In this document: piece by piece, positions 51,401 through 59,193 of the stretch
Layout of the letters: each line of letters starts with the position of its first letter
How positions within the stretch are numbered: position 1 is the stretch's first letter
Origin: JADKCZ01 sp963786945
GTDB lineage: Bacteria; Myxococcota; Myxococcia; Myxococcales; Anaeromyxobacteraceae
Direction of reading: 5' to 3'
Assembly (NCBI GenBank): GCA_963786945.1
Contig: CAWBAO010000003.1
Location: forward strand, 806,001-870,000
DNA: 64,000 bases
The notes under the pieces: generated by a model
Databases searched by the model: none
What the model was told of the DNA's origin: nothing
Seen by the model: only the letters and a program-made list of their open reading frames with translations
Translations under genes and position numbers: made by a program

Positions 51401-51985
51401 GGAGGGAACGGGGAGCGGCTCCTGTGGTGGGACGGGCCGGATGTCGGCCGGCGGCGTGGAGACCACCGCCGCCGCGAAGGGTGAGTCCACGGCGGCGAAT
51501 GGGCTCTCGGCCGCGGCGAAGGGCGCGTCGCCGGTCGCGAACGGGCTCTCGGCGGCGGCGAAGGGCGTGTCGCCGGTGGCGAAGGAGCCCCCGTCGAACG
51601 GGCTCGCGGCGGCAGGGGGCTCCGGCGCTGGCCCGGCCGCCACCGGGGGCGCGTCGAAGGGGCCGGGGGCGGATGGGGGAGACGGAAGCGGCACGGCCGC
51701 CGAGGGAACCGCGAGGGCCGCCGCAGGTGCCGCGGGGCGGACCAGCGGTGGCGGGACCACGGGAGGCGGTGCGGCGGGCGGCCTCACCACGGGCGGCGGC
51801 GCGGCGACGGGGAAGCTGGCCGGGGCGGGCAGCGGCACCGCCGTGGAGGCCGCCTCGCCGGTGCCGCTGCGCCGGACCGGGAAGGAGTTCTGGCACTTGG
51901 GGCAGCGCACGTTGCTGCCGCCCGCGGGGATGCGCCCGTCGTCGACATGGTAGGCGGCGCTGCAGTGCGGGCAGGTGACCCTCAT
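48446..51985 (-). CDS. zinc-ribbon / GYF-like / TPR giant membrane protein
   Basis: A 1179-residue protein. It starts MRVTCPHCSAAYHVDDGRIP with CPHC...CPKC, an MJ0042-type zinc ribbon. Residues about 45-290 are a Pro/Ala-rich disordered linker with a repeated SPFA-type motif. Residues about 300-360 (FKVRRRSGKVFGPFQASQIV, LLGNEDVSSDGGGVWEPLG) are a GYF_2-like module. One transmembrane helix follows (AAMAAGAVVLLLGVGSAGLL), then over 700 residues of TPR helices (LGLARLAQARGDEVAARAGL, PHYYLGYAYKERGARSRAV). This ribbon-linker-GYF-TM-TPR design is typical of Myxococcota and probably tethers protein complexes at the inner membrane. Confidence 0.85.
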   Translation of the reverse strand: MRVTCPHCSAAYHVDDGRIPAGGSNVRCPKCQNSFPVRRSGTGEAASTAVPLPAPASFPVAAPPPVVRPPAAPPPVVPPPLVRPAAPAAALAVPSAAVPLPSPPSAPGPFDAPPVAAGPAPEPPAAASPFDGGSFATGDTPFAAAESPFATGDAPFAAAESPFAAVDSPFAAAVVSTPPADIRPVPPQEPLPVPSEPLGFGEVDFGVAADEPPPVAPVPAPAPQEDPLASLGAASPPPAFAAAPATAPPPRAAPPPGTGAEDLEPLFDEPGGGPQPGAGPGSGGFKVRRRSGKVFGPFQASQIVSMLTKGELLGNEDVSSDGGGVWEPLGSVPQFAEAMRSLTATPEELGGGPPARRPAAPSGVPFGDRMAAPKLVEGAAPAAARPRWVKAAMAAGAVVLLLGVGSAGLLTRHGFFFHKLLRGSGDKARITQLAAQARELLGRDELTSDQAALAAAEQALAADDRETAAASLQAVAVASLDRRHAAPAAAVQRARALASRLASSEPEDPASALATLAVATLEGGPALGPAEAALEKARGGPTPDGLDLLGLAALQRGDATRATSIFQRLEAAQPGTVRAARALGMAAAARGEVAEARGWFEKALARSPDHLPTRLELASLAEASGDLEAAGKELDALLAAEAGPRLGPGERSRAMGLRAALLGRRAATADAADEAYEAALALDPRQTGLRLDLARLRLRRGDPARAVAALEPLAASAAGDPAVAELRVRALAAAGRVLDASQLVDAALGRSPGNPRLLAAKGTVMEAQAKPAEARMLYEEAAARAPGDVGLRVAIGRLALGEHDMAAAEAALAAAAEKAPRDPEAQSALGDLKAAAGDAAAAESAYRTALQLDPEYAGAELGLARLAQARGDEVAARAGLERVLALEPRNAVAHAALGQLRWKSGDLPGAEQSLAAAAQLAPKNALVQIRLGAVKLLRGDVTGGLDALTLGTGLDPNLAEGQHWLGRALLAKGENPAALARLRRAVEQEPGNAAYQLHLGIALEKTNALDEAVETYKLSAASDPRFAEPLERLGLLYAGHDNCRDATPYFEKAMAIAPRTSRFKVELADCRRKERKGAEAIKLYREVLKADPGEASVPYKLARALHETQGAAAAQPWYEKAATAEKDNPMPHYYLGYAYKERGARSRAVSEFKAYLALRPDADDKDDIRREIEDLGGTP
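51497..51580. repeat. 42-bp tandem repeat, two copies
   Basis: Two adjacent 42-base units (51497-51538 and 51539-51580) differ at four positions. They lie in the disordered linker of the TPR protein and encode 14-residue units of the form FATGDxPFAAAESP. A shorter related piece precedes them. Unequal crossover would explain the duplication. Confidence 0.65.
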
Positions 51986-52169
51986 GTACGGTTACCCCTC
52001 GGGCTCGAAGCGGCGCTTGAGTTCCGGCCAGGTGACGTCGTCCGCGGCGCGCGTCCGGGACGAAAGCCTTGGAGATCCGCGACGCTACACCCGGAACACC
52101 GACCGTTCAAGGCGGCGCCCGGGAGCGCCCGCTGACGCCGGGCGACCGCCCCCGTGCTAGATCCGACTG

Positions 52170-53024
52170 GTGCCGGCGCCGACCCAGACCCTGCGGGAGC
52201 AGCTCCGCGAATGGACCTACGAGCTGGGTGGCCCCGGGACCCGGGAGCGCCTGGAGAAGCTCACGCCCCCCCGCAACGAGTACGGGGTCGACCCCTATGG
52301 CTTCGACATCGACTTCACCATCGCGGCGGTGGCCCCGTTCGCCTGGCTCTACCGCAAGTACTTCCGGGTGACGCTCCACGGCATCGAGCACGTCCCGGCC
52401 GCCGGCCGCGTCCTGCTCTGCGCCAACCACTCCGGCCAGCTCCCCTTCGACGCCTCCATGATCGAGATGGCCCTGCTCATCGACATGGATCCGCCGCGCA
52501 TCGCCCGCGCGCTGGTGGAGCGCTGGGTCCCGAAGCTCCCCTTCGTCGCCCCGTTCTACGCGCGCATCGGGCAGGTGGTGGGGACGCCGGAGAACTGCCG
52601 GCGGCTGCTGGCAGCCGAGGAGGCGCTGCTGGTCTTCCCCGAGGGGGTTCGCGGCCTCAACAAGACCTTCGATGCCAGGTACAAGCTGCGGACCTTCTCC
52701 ACCGGCTTCATGCGCCTGGCGCTCGAGGCCGGCGCGCCCATCGTGCCCATCGGCGTGGTGGGCGCGGAGGAGCAGGCCCCGTCGCTGGTGGACCTGAAGC
52801 CGCTGGCCAGGCTGCTGGGCCTGCCGGCGCTCCCCATCACCCCCTACCTCCTGCCGCTGCCCCTGCCGGTCCACTACCACATCCACTTCGGCGCGCCGCT
52901 CCGCTTCACCGGCTCGCCCGACGCCGACGACGCCGAGCTGGAGCGGCAGGCCGGCGAGGTGCAGGCCGCCGTGCAGGCGCTGCTGGACAGGGGACTGGCC
53001 GAGCGGCCCGGGGTCTTCCTGTGA
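52170..53024 (+). CDS. PlsC-family acyltransferase
   Basis: A 284-residue lysophospholipid acyltransferase-type protein. It has LLCANHSGQLPFDASMIEMA as a variant acyl-transfer motif, LLVFPEGVRGLNKTF as the phosphate-binding block, and AGAPIVPIGVVGAEEQAPSL as a family motif. No strong N-terminal membrane helix is seen, except a modest hydrophobic segment TIAAVAPFAWLYRKYF. The GTG start at 52170 has no clear ribosome-binding site. The stop overlaps the GTG of the epimerase gene by four bases, giving an operon acyltransferase - epimerase - hslO. Confidence 0.87.
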   Translation: MPAPTQTLREQLREWTYELGGPGTRERLEKLTPPRNEYGVDPYGFDIDFTIAAVAPFAWLYRKYFRVTLHGIEHVPAAGRVLLCANHSGQLPFDASMIEMALLIDMDPPRIARALVERWVPKLPFVAPFYARIGQVVGTPENCRRLLAAEEALLVFPEGVRGLNKTFDARYKLRTFSTGFMRLALEAGAPIVPIGVVGAEEQAPSLVDLKPLARLLGLPALPITPYLLPLPLPVHYHIHFGAPLRFTGSPDADDAELERQAGEVQAAVQALLDRGLAERPGVFL

Positions 53025-53962
53025 CCGGCACGCCCGCACCGCTCCCGGACCCGGTGCTGGTCACCGGCATCGCCGGCAACCTCGGGCGCGCCCTCGCCAA
53101 GCAGCTCCACCTCGAGACCACGGTGATCGGCGTCGACCGCCGCCCGTTCCCCGACCGGCCCAAGGACGTCGAGCACCACCAGCTCGACCTGCGCAAGGCG
53201 CGCGTCGACGACCTGTTCCGCCACCGCCGGCCGCAGGCGCTCATCCACCTCGGCATCTCGCACGACCCCCGCATGCCCTTCTCCGAGGCCCACAGCTTCA
53301 ACGTGGTCGGGACCCAGAAGATCCTCGACCTGTGCGTGCGCCACGGCGTGAGGAAGGTGGTGGTGCTCTCCAGCGCCAACGTCTACGGCCCGCTCCCCAA
53401 CAACTCCAACTTCCTCACCGAGGAGACGCCGCTCATGGCGGCGGATCGCTACTCGGGGGTGCGCGACCTCATCGAGCTGGACATGTACGCGCAGTCGTTC
53501 GTGTGGCGCCACCCCGAGGTGGAGACGGTCATCCTGCGGCCCTGCAACATCGTCGGCCCCACCGTCCGCAACGCGCCGGCCAACTTCCTGCGGCTGCAGC
53601 GGCCCTTCATCCTCATGGGCTTCGACCCCATGCTCCAGCTCATCCACGAGGACGACGTGGCCTCCGCGCTGGTGCAGGCGCTCCGGCCCGGGTCACGCGG
53701 CGTCTACAACCTGGTCGGGCCGGGCGAGGTGCCGCTCAGCGCCATCCTGCGCGAGCTGGGGCGGGAGCCGGTGCCGGTGCCGGACCTCGTGCTCCGGCCC
53801 GTGCTGCGGCGGCTCTTCGAGGCCGGGGTGGTCTCCTTCCCGCCCGAGGAGCTGGACCACCTGCAGTACCTCTGCGTCGTGGACGGCTCCCGCGCCGCCC
53901 GCGAGCTGGGGTGGGCCCCGCGCCACGGCCTGCGCGAGACCATCCGGAGCGTCCTGCCGTGA
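53021..53962 (+). CDS. NAD-dependent epimerase/dehydratase family protein
   Basis: A 313-residue extended SDR. LVTGIAGNLGRALAKQLH is the TGxxGxxG-type cofactor site, VVVLSSANVYGPLPNNSNFL the catalytic Ser strand, and VILRPCNIVGPTVRNAP the sugar-binding region. The usual YxxxK appears replaced: the segment after the Ser strand reads ADRYSGVRDLIELDMYAQSF, with Tyr but Arg at the lysine place (YSGVR). That may change or abolish catalysis. It overlaps both neighbours by four bases. Pairing with an acyltransferase could mean lipid or sterol metabolism, but no substrate is proven. Confidence 0.82.
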   Translation: MTGTPAPLPDPVLVTGIAGNLGRALAKQLHLETTVIGVDRRPFPDRPKDVEHHQLDLRKARVDDLFRHRRPQALIHLGISHDPRMPFSEAHSFNVVGTQKILDLCVRHGVRKVVVLSSANVYGPLPNNSNFLTEETPLMAADRYSGVRDLIELDMYAQSFVWRHPEVETVILRPCNIVGPTVRNAPANFLRLQRPFILMGFDPMLQLIHEDDVASALVQALRPGSRGVYNLVGPGEVPLSAILRELGREPVPVPDLVLRPVLRRLFEAGVVSFPPEELDHLQYLCVVDGSRAARELGWAPRHGLRETIRSVLP

Positions 53963-54849
53963 TCGACCGCATCACCCGCGGGCTCCACGACCGCCGCGGC
54001 CTGCGCGCCCTGGTGGTCCGGGTCGGCGACGTCGCGCGCATGACCCGGCTGCTCCACGGCCTGGCCCCCACCAGCGCCCAGCTCTTCGGCGAGGCGCTGG
54101 CCGGGGCGGCGCTGCTGGGGGCGCTGCAGAAGGACGAGGAGCGCGTCAACCTGCAGCTGGAGTGCGCCGGGCCGCTGCGCGGCCTCTTCGTCGACGCCGA
54201 CTCGCGCGGGAACCTGCGCGGCTACGTGCGCGGCACCGCCGTCCACGTCCCCGGCGATCCCTCCGAGGCGGCGGTGACGGCGCTGGGTGGCGGCGGCTTC
54301 CTCTCGGTGCTGCGGACGCGCGGGGACGGCACCTTCTACCGGAGCTCGGTGGAGCTCACCCGCGAGCCGCTGGTGGGGGCGCTGCGGCGCTGGTTCTCCG
54401 CCAGCGAGCAGGTGGAGACCGCGGTGGCGCTGGAGGTGATCCCCCAAGGTGACGAGCCGCTCGGCCAGGTGGCCGGGCTGCTGGTGCAGCGGCTCCCCGG
54501 CGGCGAGGCGGCGGGGGTGGTGGCCGCGCGCGACGCCATCGGGGCCGGGGCCTTCCGCGAGGCGCTGGCGGCCGGCGCCTCGGCGCTGGCGCTGGTCGAG
54601 ACGGTGGCCGGCGAGGGCTTCGACCTGCTGGCCGAGCAGGAGGTGGCCTACCGGTGCGGCTGCAGCATCGAGCGGGTGCGCAACGCGGTGACCGCGCTCG
54701 GCGCCGACGGGATCGCCGACCTGGTCGCCACCGTGGGCCGGGCCGAGGTGGACTGCGAGTTCTGCCACGCCCACTACGTGGTGGAGGCCGACGAGCTGCG
54801 CGACCTGGAGCGGCGGATGCGGGCGTCGCGGCGGGATGGGGCGGCGTAG
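53959..54849 (+). CDS. hslO: redox-regulated chaperone Hsp33
   Basis: A 296-residue member of the Hsp33 family, a cytosolic holdase activated by oxidation and heat. The N-terminal domain is recognised by LHGLAPTSAQLFGEALAGAA, VNLQLECAGPLRGLFVDADS and the beta region GGGFLSVLR. The zinc-binding redox switch has all four cysteines: YRCGCSIERV (C-x-C) and VDCEFCHAHYVV (C-x2-C). The GTG start overlaps the epimerase stop. Position in this operon does not affect its identification. Confidence 0.95.
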   Translation: MIDRITRGLHDRRGLRALVVRVGDVARMTRLLHGLAPTSAQLFGEALAGAALLGALQKDEERVNLQLECAGPLRGLFVDADSRGNLRGYVRGTAVHVPGDPSEAAVTALGGGGFLSVLRTRGDGTFYRSSVELTREPLVGALRRWFSASEQVETAVALEVIPQGDEPLGQVAGLLVQRLPGGEAAGVVAARDAIGAGAFREALAAGASALALVETVAGEGFDLLAEQEVAYRCGCSIERVRNAVTALGADGIADLVATVGRAEVDCEFCHAHYVVEADELRDLERRMRASRRDGAA

Positions 54850-54854
54850 CCGGA

Positions 54855-54891
54855 CCGGCGCCTCTCCGGCTGCTCCTCGCGGGAGCGCCGG
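54855..54891. terminator. hairpin between hslO and the convergent membrane-protein gene
   Basis: CCGGCGC (54855-54861) pairs with GCGCCGG (54885-54891) around a 23-base loop that can fold further. It lies in the 59-base gap between two convergent stops. No T-tract. Confidence 0.35.
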
Positions 54892-54908
54892 CGCCCCTCC
54901 CCCGCAGG

Positions 54909-55739
54909 CTAGCGGAGCCGCGCCGCGTCCGACATCACCCAGCGCTGCGCGATCCCGGCCGAGAAGGCGAAGGCCGCGCCCAGGGTGCGCAGCACCTCCT
55001 CGGCGACGCGCAGCGTCCGGGCGTCGAGCCCGGCCGCCCCGCCGTAGACGGCGATGGCGTCATAGCCGAGCCAGGACATGATGCTGGCCGTGAGCATGAG
55101 CCAGGGCCAGGCCACCAGCCCGCCGCCCAGCAGCACCAGCGCGGCCCGCAGCACCGGGATGGCCACCACGAAGAGGCCGCCGTCGAGCAGGTCGGTGATC
55201 ACGTCGCCGGCCGCCAGCACGTCGCCCTTCAGGGCGGCGGGGAGCCGATCCACCAGGTCCGGACCGGCCATGGCCGCGGCCACCGCCAGCGCCACCAGCC
55301 GGGCCGTCACCCGCGCGGCGCGCGACGTGGTGTCGAGCCCGGAGGCGCGCCAGGCGCGGGAGAGCACCAGGAAGCCCGCCACCGCCAGCGCGCCCGAGGC
55401 GATGCTGGTGACCGAGGCGACCCAGGGTGCGCGCTGGGTCGCCTCGTAGAGGTTGTCGGCCTTCGGCCCCATGCGGATCAGCGCCGGGGCCAGGACCAGG
55501 TAGGAGACCGAGAGCAGCAGCCAGCCCGGCCGCATGGGCTCCCCGGGCTCGAAGGTGAGCGCGGCCACCAGCGTCCCGCCGGCGGCGAAGAGGTACATGG
55601 CGACGGCCCAGCCGAAGAAGGCGCCGGCCAGCTGGACCGGATCCGCGACGGAGGCGGCGAACGGCGCCGGCAGCAGGCCCACCACCAGGGCGGCGAGGGC
55701 GAGGGCCTGGAAGCGGAGGTTTCGCCTAGCCTGGCTCAT
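54909..55739 (-). CDS. multi-spanning membrane protein of unknown function
   Basis: A 276-residue hydrophobic protein with about seven membrane helices, among them FQALALAALVVGLLPAPF, FFGWAVAMYLFAAGGTLVA, SVTSIASGALAVAGFLVL and LLDGGLFVVAIPVLRAALVL. The final segment SAGIAQRWVMSDAARLR is amphipathic. I recognise no family or transport motif. I chose ATG 55739, giving a 14-base overlap with the upstream small gene; a TTG at 55754 in the same frame would add five residues. Start and overlap suggest cotranscription with that gene. Confidence 0.65.
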   Translation of the reverse strand: MSQARRNLRFQALALAALVVGLLPAPFAASVADPVQLAGAFFGWAVAMYLFAAGGTLVAALTFEPGEPMRPGWLLLSVSYLVLAPALIRMGPKADNLYEATQRAPWVASVTSIASGALAVAGFLVLSRAWRASGLDTTSRAARVTARLVALAVAAAMAGPDLVDRLPAALKGDVLAAGDVITDLLDGGLFVVAIPVLRAALVLLGGGLVAWPWLMLTASIMSWLGYDAIAVYGGAAGLDARTLRVAEEVLRTLGAAFAFSAGIAQRWVMSDAARLR

Positions 55740-55974
55740 GGAACTCCTGGACAATCTCCCTGACGATCTGCTCGGCGGTGCTGGCGCCGAGCAGCGTCCG
55801 GAGCGCGGGGCGCAGCGCCGCCATCAGCCGGGGGACGTCGGCGACGGTGAGCGCCTCCGGCTCCTTCTGGAGGGAGCGCTGGGAGAAGGTGCGGGTCGCG
55901 TTCCGGGCCATGTTGGGCCCGAGCAGCGGGGCGAGCCGCGCCTCGATCCGCTCGCTGATGGTTCCGGCCGCCAT
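55726..55974 (-). CDS. small hypothetical protein
   Basis: An 82-residue helical protein: MAAGTISERIEARLAPLLGP, NMARNATRTFSQRSLQKEPE, ALTVADVPRLMAALRPALRT, ending IVREIVQEFHEP. No domain is recognised. The in-frame ATG 55974 is preferred over an upstream codon at 56028, because the upstream residues have an unlike composition. It overlaps the downstream membrane-protein start by 14 bases, which supports it being a real gene. Confidence 0.55.
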   Translation of the reverse strand: MAAGTISERIEARLAPLLGPNMARNATRTFSQRSLQKEPEALTVADVPRLMAALRPALRTLLGASTAEQIVREIVQEFHEPG

Positions 55975-56055
55975 TCGCGCGGTGACCCTAGCCCATTCCC
56001 GTCTGGCCTGGATACACGACACCTCCACACACGGTGACGGGCCGGCGCTCGCCCT

Positions 56056-56412
56056 TCACCCCACCAGGAAGTCGAGCGCCTCCTCCCGCGAGGAGAAGGC
56101 CCTGGTGTCCCGCTCGCCGGTGGCGCGCAGGTAGGCGTTGAAGAAGACGATCTTGAGGCCGTTGATGCCGGTGAGCGCCGACCGGCCGATGAGCCGCTGG
56201 TTCATCCGGCCCACCTCCTTGACCCGCTTCATGAAGGCGCTGCCGACCACCGAGCCCTCGAAGTCGTTGTAGAGGAGCGCCGGGTGGGCCAGCGGCTGCA
56301 TCATGGCGCTGCCGGCCTCGAGCGTGGCGATGAGCTCCTCGTCCGACCGCTGGCCGCGGTAGTCGAAGAAGAGGATCCGACGACCCTTGTGCTCGATCCA
56401 GCTCGCCGGCAT
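56056..56412 (-). CDS. small hypothetical protein, possibly STAS-like
   Basis: A 118-residue alpha/beta protein: HKGRRILFFDYRGQRSDEEL, HPALLYNDFEGSVVGSAFMK, and GINGLKIVFFNAYLRATG. The alternating short strands and helices resemble STAS/SpoIIAA-like fold proteins, but I cannot assign a family with confidence. ATG 56412 has GAGG a few bases upstream. It is divergent from the phosphoribosyltransferase gene. Confidence 0.6.
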   Translation of the reverse strand: MPASWIEHKGRRILFFDYRGQRSDEELIATLEAGSAMMQPLAHPALLYNDFEGSVVGSAFMKRVKEVGRMNQRLIGRSALTGINGLKIVFFNAYLRATGERDTRAFSSREEALDFLVG

Positions 56413-56479
56413 GCGCCCCTCCTCACCGGGGAGCCTAGCACCGTTGGCCGCCGCCCGGCCCGCCCGGAGGCGCGCCGGC

Positions 56480-57217
56480 GTGGTACATTCCGTCGGCCGG
56501 CCGCGCGCTCGGCCACCTGCCGGAGGGGATGCCATCGCCCGCTCGAAGAAGAAGACCGCCCGGAAGGGCCCGGCCCGCCCGGCCCGGCGCCCCGCGCCGG
56601 CCAGGCCGTCCCGCCGCGGCAGGGCCAGCCGTCGGGGCCTGGCTGCGGCCCAGGCCGGCCACCCCCTCGGCGAGGGCGTGGCCGACGGCTTCGCGCTCCG
56701 CCGCCTGAAGGCGCCGGCCCGCCTCTCCCGCACGCCGAGGAAGGCGGTGCGCGAGCTGGGCTGGGCCGCCTTCGGCGAGGTGGCACGGCAGCTGGCGGCG
56801 CGGCTGGCGGCCCGCTACCAGCCCGACGTGGTGCTCGGCATCGCCAAGGGTGGCGTCTTCGTCGGCGGCGCCCTGGCCGCGGCGCTGCAGGCCGACTTCC
56901 ACGCCGTCCGGATCGAGAAGCGGCGCCGCGACGCCGGCGACCGCCAGCCGGTCGAGCAGCTCCCCGACCTCACCGGCAAGCGGGTGCTGGTGGTGGACGA
57001 CGTCTGCGCCAGCGGCGCCACGCTGGCCAAGGCCCGGGCCGTGGCCCGCAAGGCCGGCGCCCGCCAGGTGCAGACGGCCGTGCTGGTGAAGCGGCCGGGC
57101 GGCGCCCGCCCCGACTGGTTCGCCCTCGAGACCGACGAGCTGATCCTCTTCGGCTGGGACTACGAGCTCCAGTCCGCCGGCTCGGTGGCCTCGGACCCCG
57201 GCGAGGTCGGCGTCTAG
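56480..57217 (+). CDS. phosphoribosyltransferase domain protein with basic N-terminal tail
   Basis: A 245-residue protein. The C-terminal 160 residues are a PRTase fold: PDVVLGIAKGGVFVGGALAA, and VLVVDDVCASGATLAKARAV, the PRPP-binding loop with two Asp residues. This resembles hypoxanthine-type PRTases and PRTases of unknown substrate. The first 60 residues are Lys/Arg/Pro/Ala-rich. GTG 56480 has GGAGG nine bases upstream and is chosen as start. A second strong Shine-Dalgarno-like GGAGGGG lies at about 56521 but is followed in this frame by ATC only; its ATG is in another frame. Substrate unknown. Confidence 0.78.
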   Translation: MVHSVGRPRARPPAGGDAIARSKKKTARKGPARPARRPAPARPSRRGRASRRGLAAAQAGHPLGEGVADGFALRRLKAPARLSRTPRKAVRELGWAAFGEVARQLAARLAARYQPDVVLGIAKGGVFVGGALAAALQADFHAVRIEKRRRDAGDRQPVEQLPDLTGKRVLVVDDVCASGATLAKARAVARKAGARQVQTAVLVKRPGGARPDWFALETDELILFGWDYELQSAGSVASDPGEVGV

Positions 57218-57243
57218 CGGCGGTCCGCGGGCGCCGGGCACCC

Positions 57244-59193
57244 ATGCAGCGGGTCGTCATCGGCACCGCGGGCCACGTCGACCACGGCAAGACGGCGCTG
57301 GTGAAGGCCCTCACCGGGGTCGACACCGACCGGCTGGCGGAGGAGCGGCGCCGCGGCATCACCATCGAGCTCGGCTTCGCGCACCTGGCGCTGCCGGACG
57401 GCAGCGTGGCCGGGGTGGTCGACGTCCCCGGCCACGAGCGGTTCGTCCGCTCCATGGCGGCCGGGGCCGGCGGCATCGACCTGGTGGTGCTGGTGGTGGC
57501 CGCCGACGAGGGGGTGATGCCCCAGACCCGCGAGCACCTCGACATCTGCCGCCTGCTGGGCGTCCGGCGGGGCCTGGTGGCGGTGACCAAGAGCGACCTC
57601 CTCCCCGCCCTGGGCGCCGACTGGCTGCCGCTGCTGCGGGACGAGCTGGCCGCCGCCACCGCCGGCAGCTTCCTGGAAGGGGCCCCGGTCATCCCCTGCT
57701 CCACCGTGACCGGCGAGGGGCTGCCGGCGCTCCGCGAGGCCCTGGGCCGGCTGGCCGCCGAGGTGGCGCCGCGGCCGGCCGACGGCCCGCTGCTGCTGCC
57801 CATCGACCGGGCCTTCACGCTGCGGGGGTTCGGGACCGTGGTCACCGGCACCATCCTCTCCGGCTCCATCTCGGAGGGCGAGCAGGTGGCGCTGCAGCCG
57901 GCCGCGCCCGGCCGCGAGCCGCTCCGCGTCCGCACCCTGCAGGTCCACGGCGCGGCGGTGAAGCAGGCCCTGGCCGGGCAGCGGACCGCCGTCAACCTCC
58001 CGGGGCTGGAGGCCGGCGAGGTCTCGCGCGGGCAGGCGCTCACCCGGGCCGGCGTGGTCCCGCCCTCGTCGCTGCTCGACGCCGAGGTGACCCTGCTGGC
58101 GGCGGCGCCGCAGGCGCTCCGGCACCGCGCCCGCCTGCTGCTGCACGTCGGCACCGCGCAGGTGCAGGCCACGGTGAGCCTGCAGGACCGGGCCGAGCTG
58201 GCGCCCGGCGCCACGGCGCTGGCCCAGCTGCGGCTGTCCGGCCCGGTGGCGGCGCTGCCGGGGCAGCGCTTCATCCTGCGCGGCTTCGCCAAGCTCGACG
58301 GGCGCGGCGCCACCCTGGCGGGCGGGCGCGTCCTCTCCATCGCCTCGCCGCGGCGGCGGCGCGGGCGCCCCGAGTCGCTGGCCCAGCTCGGCCTGCTGGC
58401 CGGCCCCTCCGTCGAGGGCCGGGTGGCCGCGGTGCTGGCCATGGCCGGCCCGGCCGGCCTCACGGCGGAGCGGCTGGTCGGCCGGACGGCCCTCTCGCCC
58501 CGCGCCCTCGACGAGGCGCTGGGCCGGCTCTCGGCCCGCGGCGAGGCGGTCCTGGTCGATCGGGAGCACCGGACCTGGGTGGCCGGCGCCGTGGCCGACG
58601 CGCTCTCCGCCCGGCTGCTGGCCGCGGTGGCGGCCCACCACCTGCAGCAGCCGCTCGCCGCCGGGATGGGGCGGGAGGCCCTCCGCGGGACCCTGCCGCC
58701 GGTGGCCGATCCGCGCCTCTTCCAGCGCCTGCTGGCGCACGCCGTGGAGGCCGGGACGCTCGCGCTCGACGGCGACCAGGTCCGCCTCCCCCGGCACCGG
58801 GCGGCCGCCGGCGGGGCGGGCGGCGCCCTGAAGGACCGGGTGGCGGCCGAGCTCGCGGCCGGCGGCCTGACCCCGCCGCTGCTGTCCGAGCTGCCGGAGC
58901 GCTGCCGGGGCGGGCCCGCCGAGGTGGCGGCGGTCCTGAAGCTGCTGGTGGCGGATGGCACGGCGGTGCGGGTGGCGGCCGACCTGCACTACGATGCCGG
59001 CGTGCTCCAGGCGCTGCGCGCCCGGCTGGTGGCGTGGCTCCGCGAGCGGAGGCAGATCACCACGCAGGAGTTCAAGGAGCTGGTCGGCGCCACCCGCAAG
59101 CACGTCATCCCGCTGGCGGAGTACTTCGATCGGGAACGGGTCACCCTCCGGGTGGGCGACCACCGGGTGCTGCGCGGCGAGGGGAAGGGATGA
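57244..59193 (+). CDS. selB: selenocysteine-specific elongation factor SelB
   Basis: A 649-residue translational GTPase that delivers Sec-tRNA to UGA codons. G1 is GTAGHVDHGKTALVKALTG, then GITIELGFA, G3 DVPGHERFVRSM and G4 TKSDL. The EF-Tu-like domains II and III follow (LPIDRAFTLRGFGTVVTGTI, GQRFILRGF). The C-terminal 230 residues are winged-helix repeats, ending in the SECIS-binding type WH4 (RRQITTQEFKELVGATRKHV, IPLAEYFDRERVTLRVGDHR). ATG 57244 begins directly at the GTPase domain. No selA, selD or tRNA-Sec is in the window. The stop overlaps the start of the sensor kinase gene by four bases (ATGA). Confidence 0.95.
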   Translation: MQRVVIGTAGHVDHGKTALVKALTGVDTDRLAEERRRGITIELGFAHLALPDGSVAGVVDVPGHERFVRSMAAGAGGIDLVVLVVAADEGVMPQTREHLDICRLLGVRRGLVAVTKSDLLPALGADWLPLLRDELAAATAGSFLEGAPVIPCSTVTGEGLPALREALGRLAAEVAPRPADGPLLLPIDRAFTLRGFGTVVTGTILSGSISEGEQVALQPAAPGREPLRVRTLQVHGAAVKQALAGQRTAVNLPGLEAGEVSRGQALTRAGVVPPSSLLDAEVTLLAAAPQALRHRARLLLHVGTAQVQATVSLQDRAELAPGATALAQLRLSGPVAALPGQRFILRGFAKLDGRGATLAGGRVLSIASPRRRRGRPESLAQLGLLAGPSVEGRVAAVLAMAGPAGLTAERLVGRTALSPRALDEALGRLSARGEAVLVDREHRTWVAGAVADALSARLLAAVAAHHLQQPLAAGMGREALRGTLPPVADPRLFQRLLAHAVEAGTLALDGDQVRLPRHRAAAGGAGGALKDRVAAELAAGGLTPPLLSELPERCRGGPAEVAAVLKLLVADGTAVRVAADLHYDAGVLQALRARLVAWLRERRQITTQEFKELVGATRKHVIPLAEYFDRERVTLRVGDHRVLRGEGKG

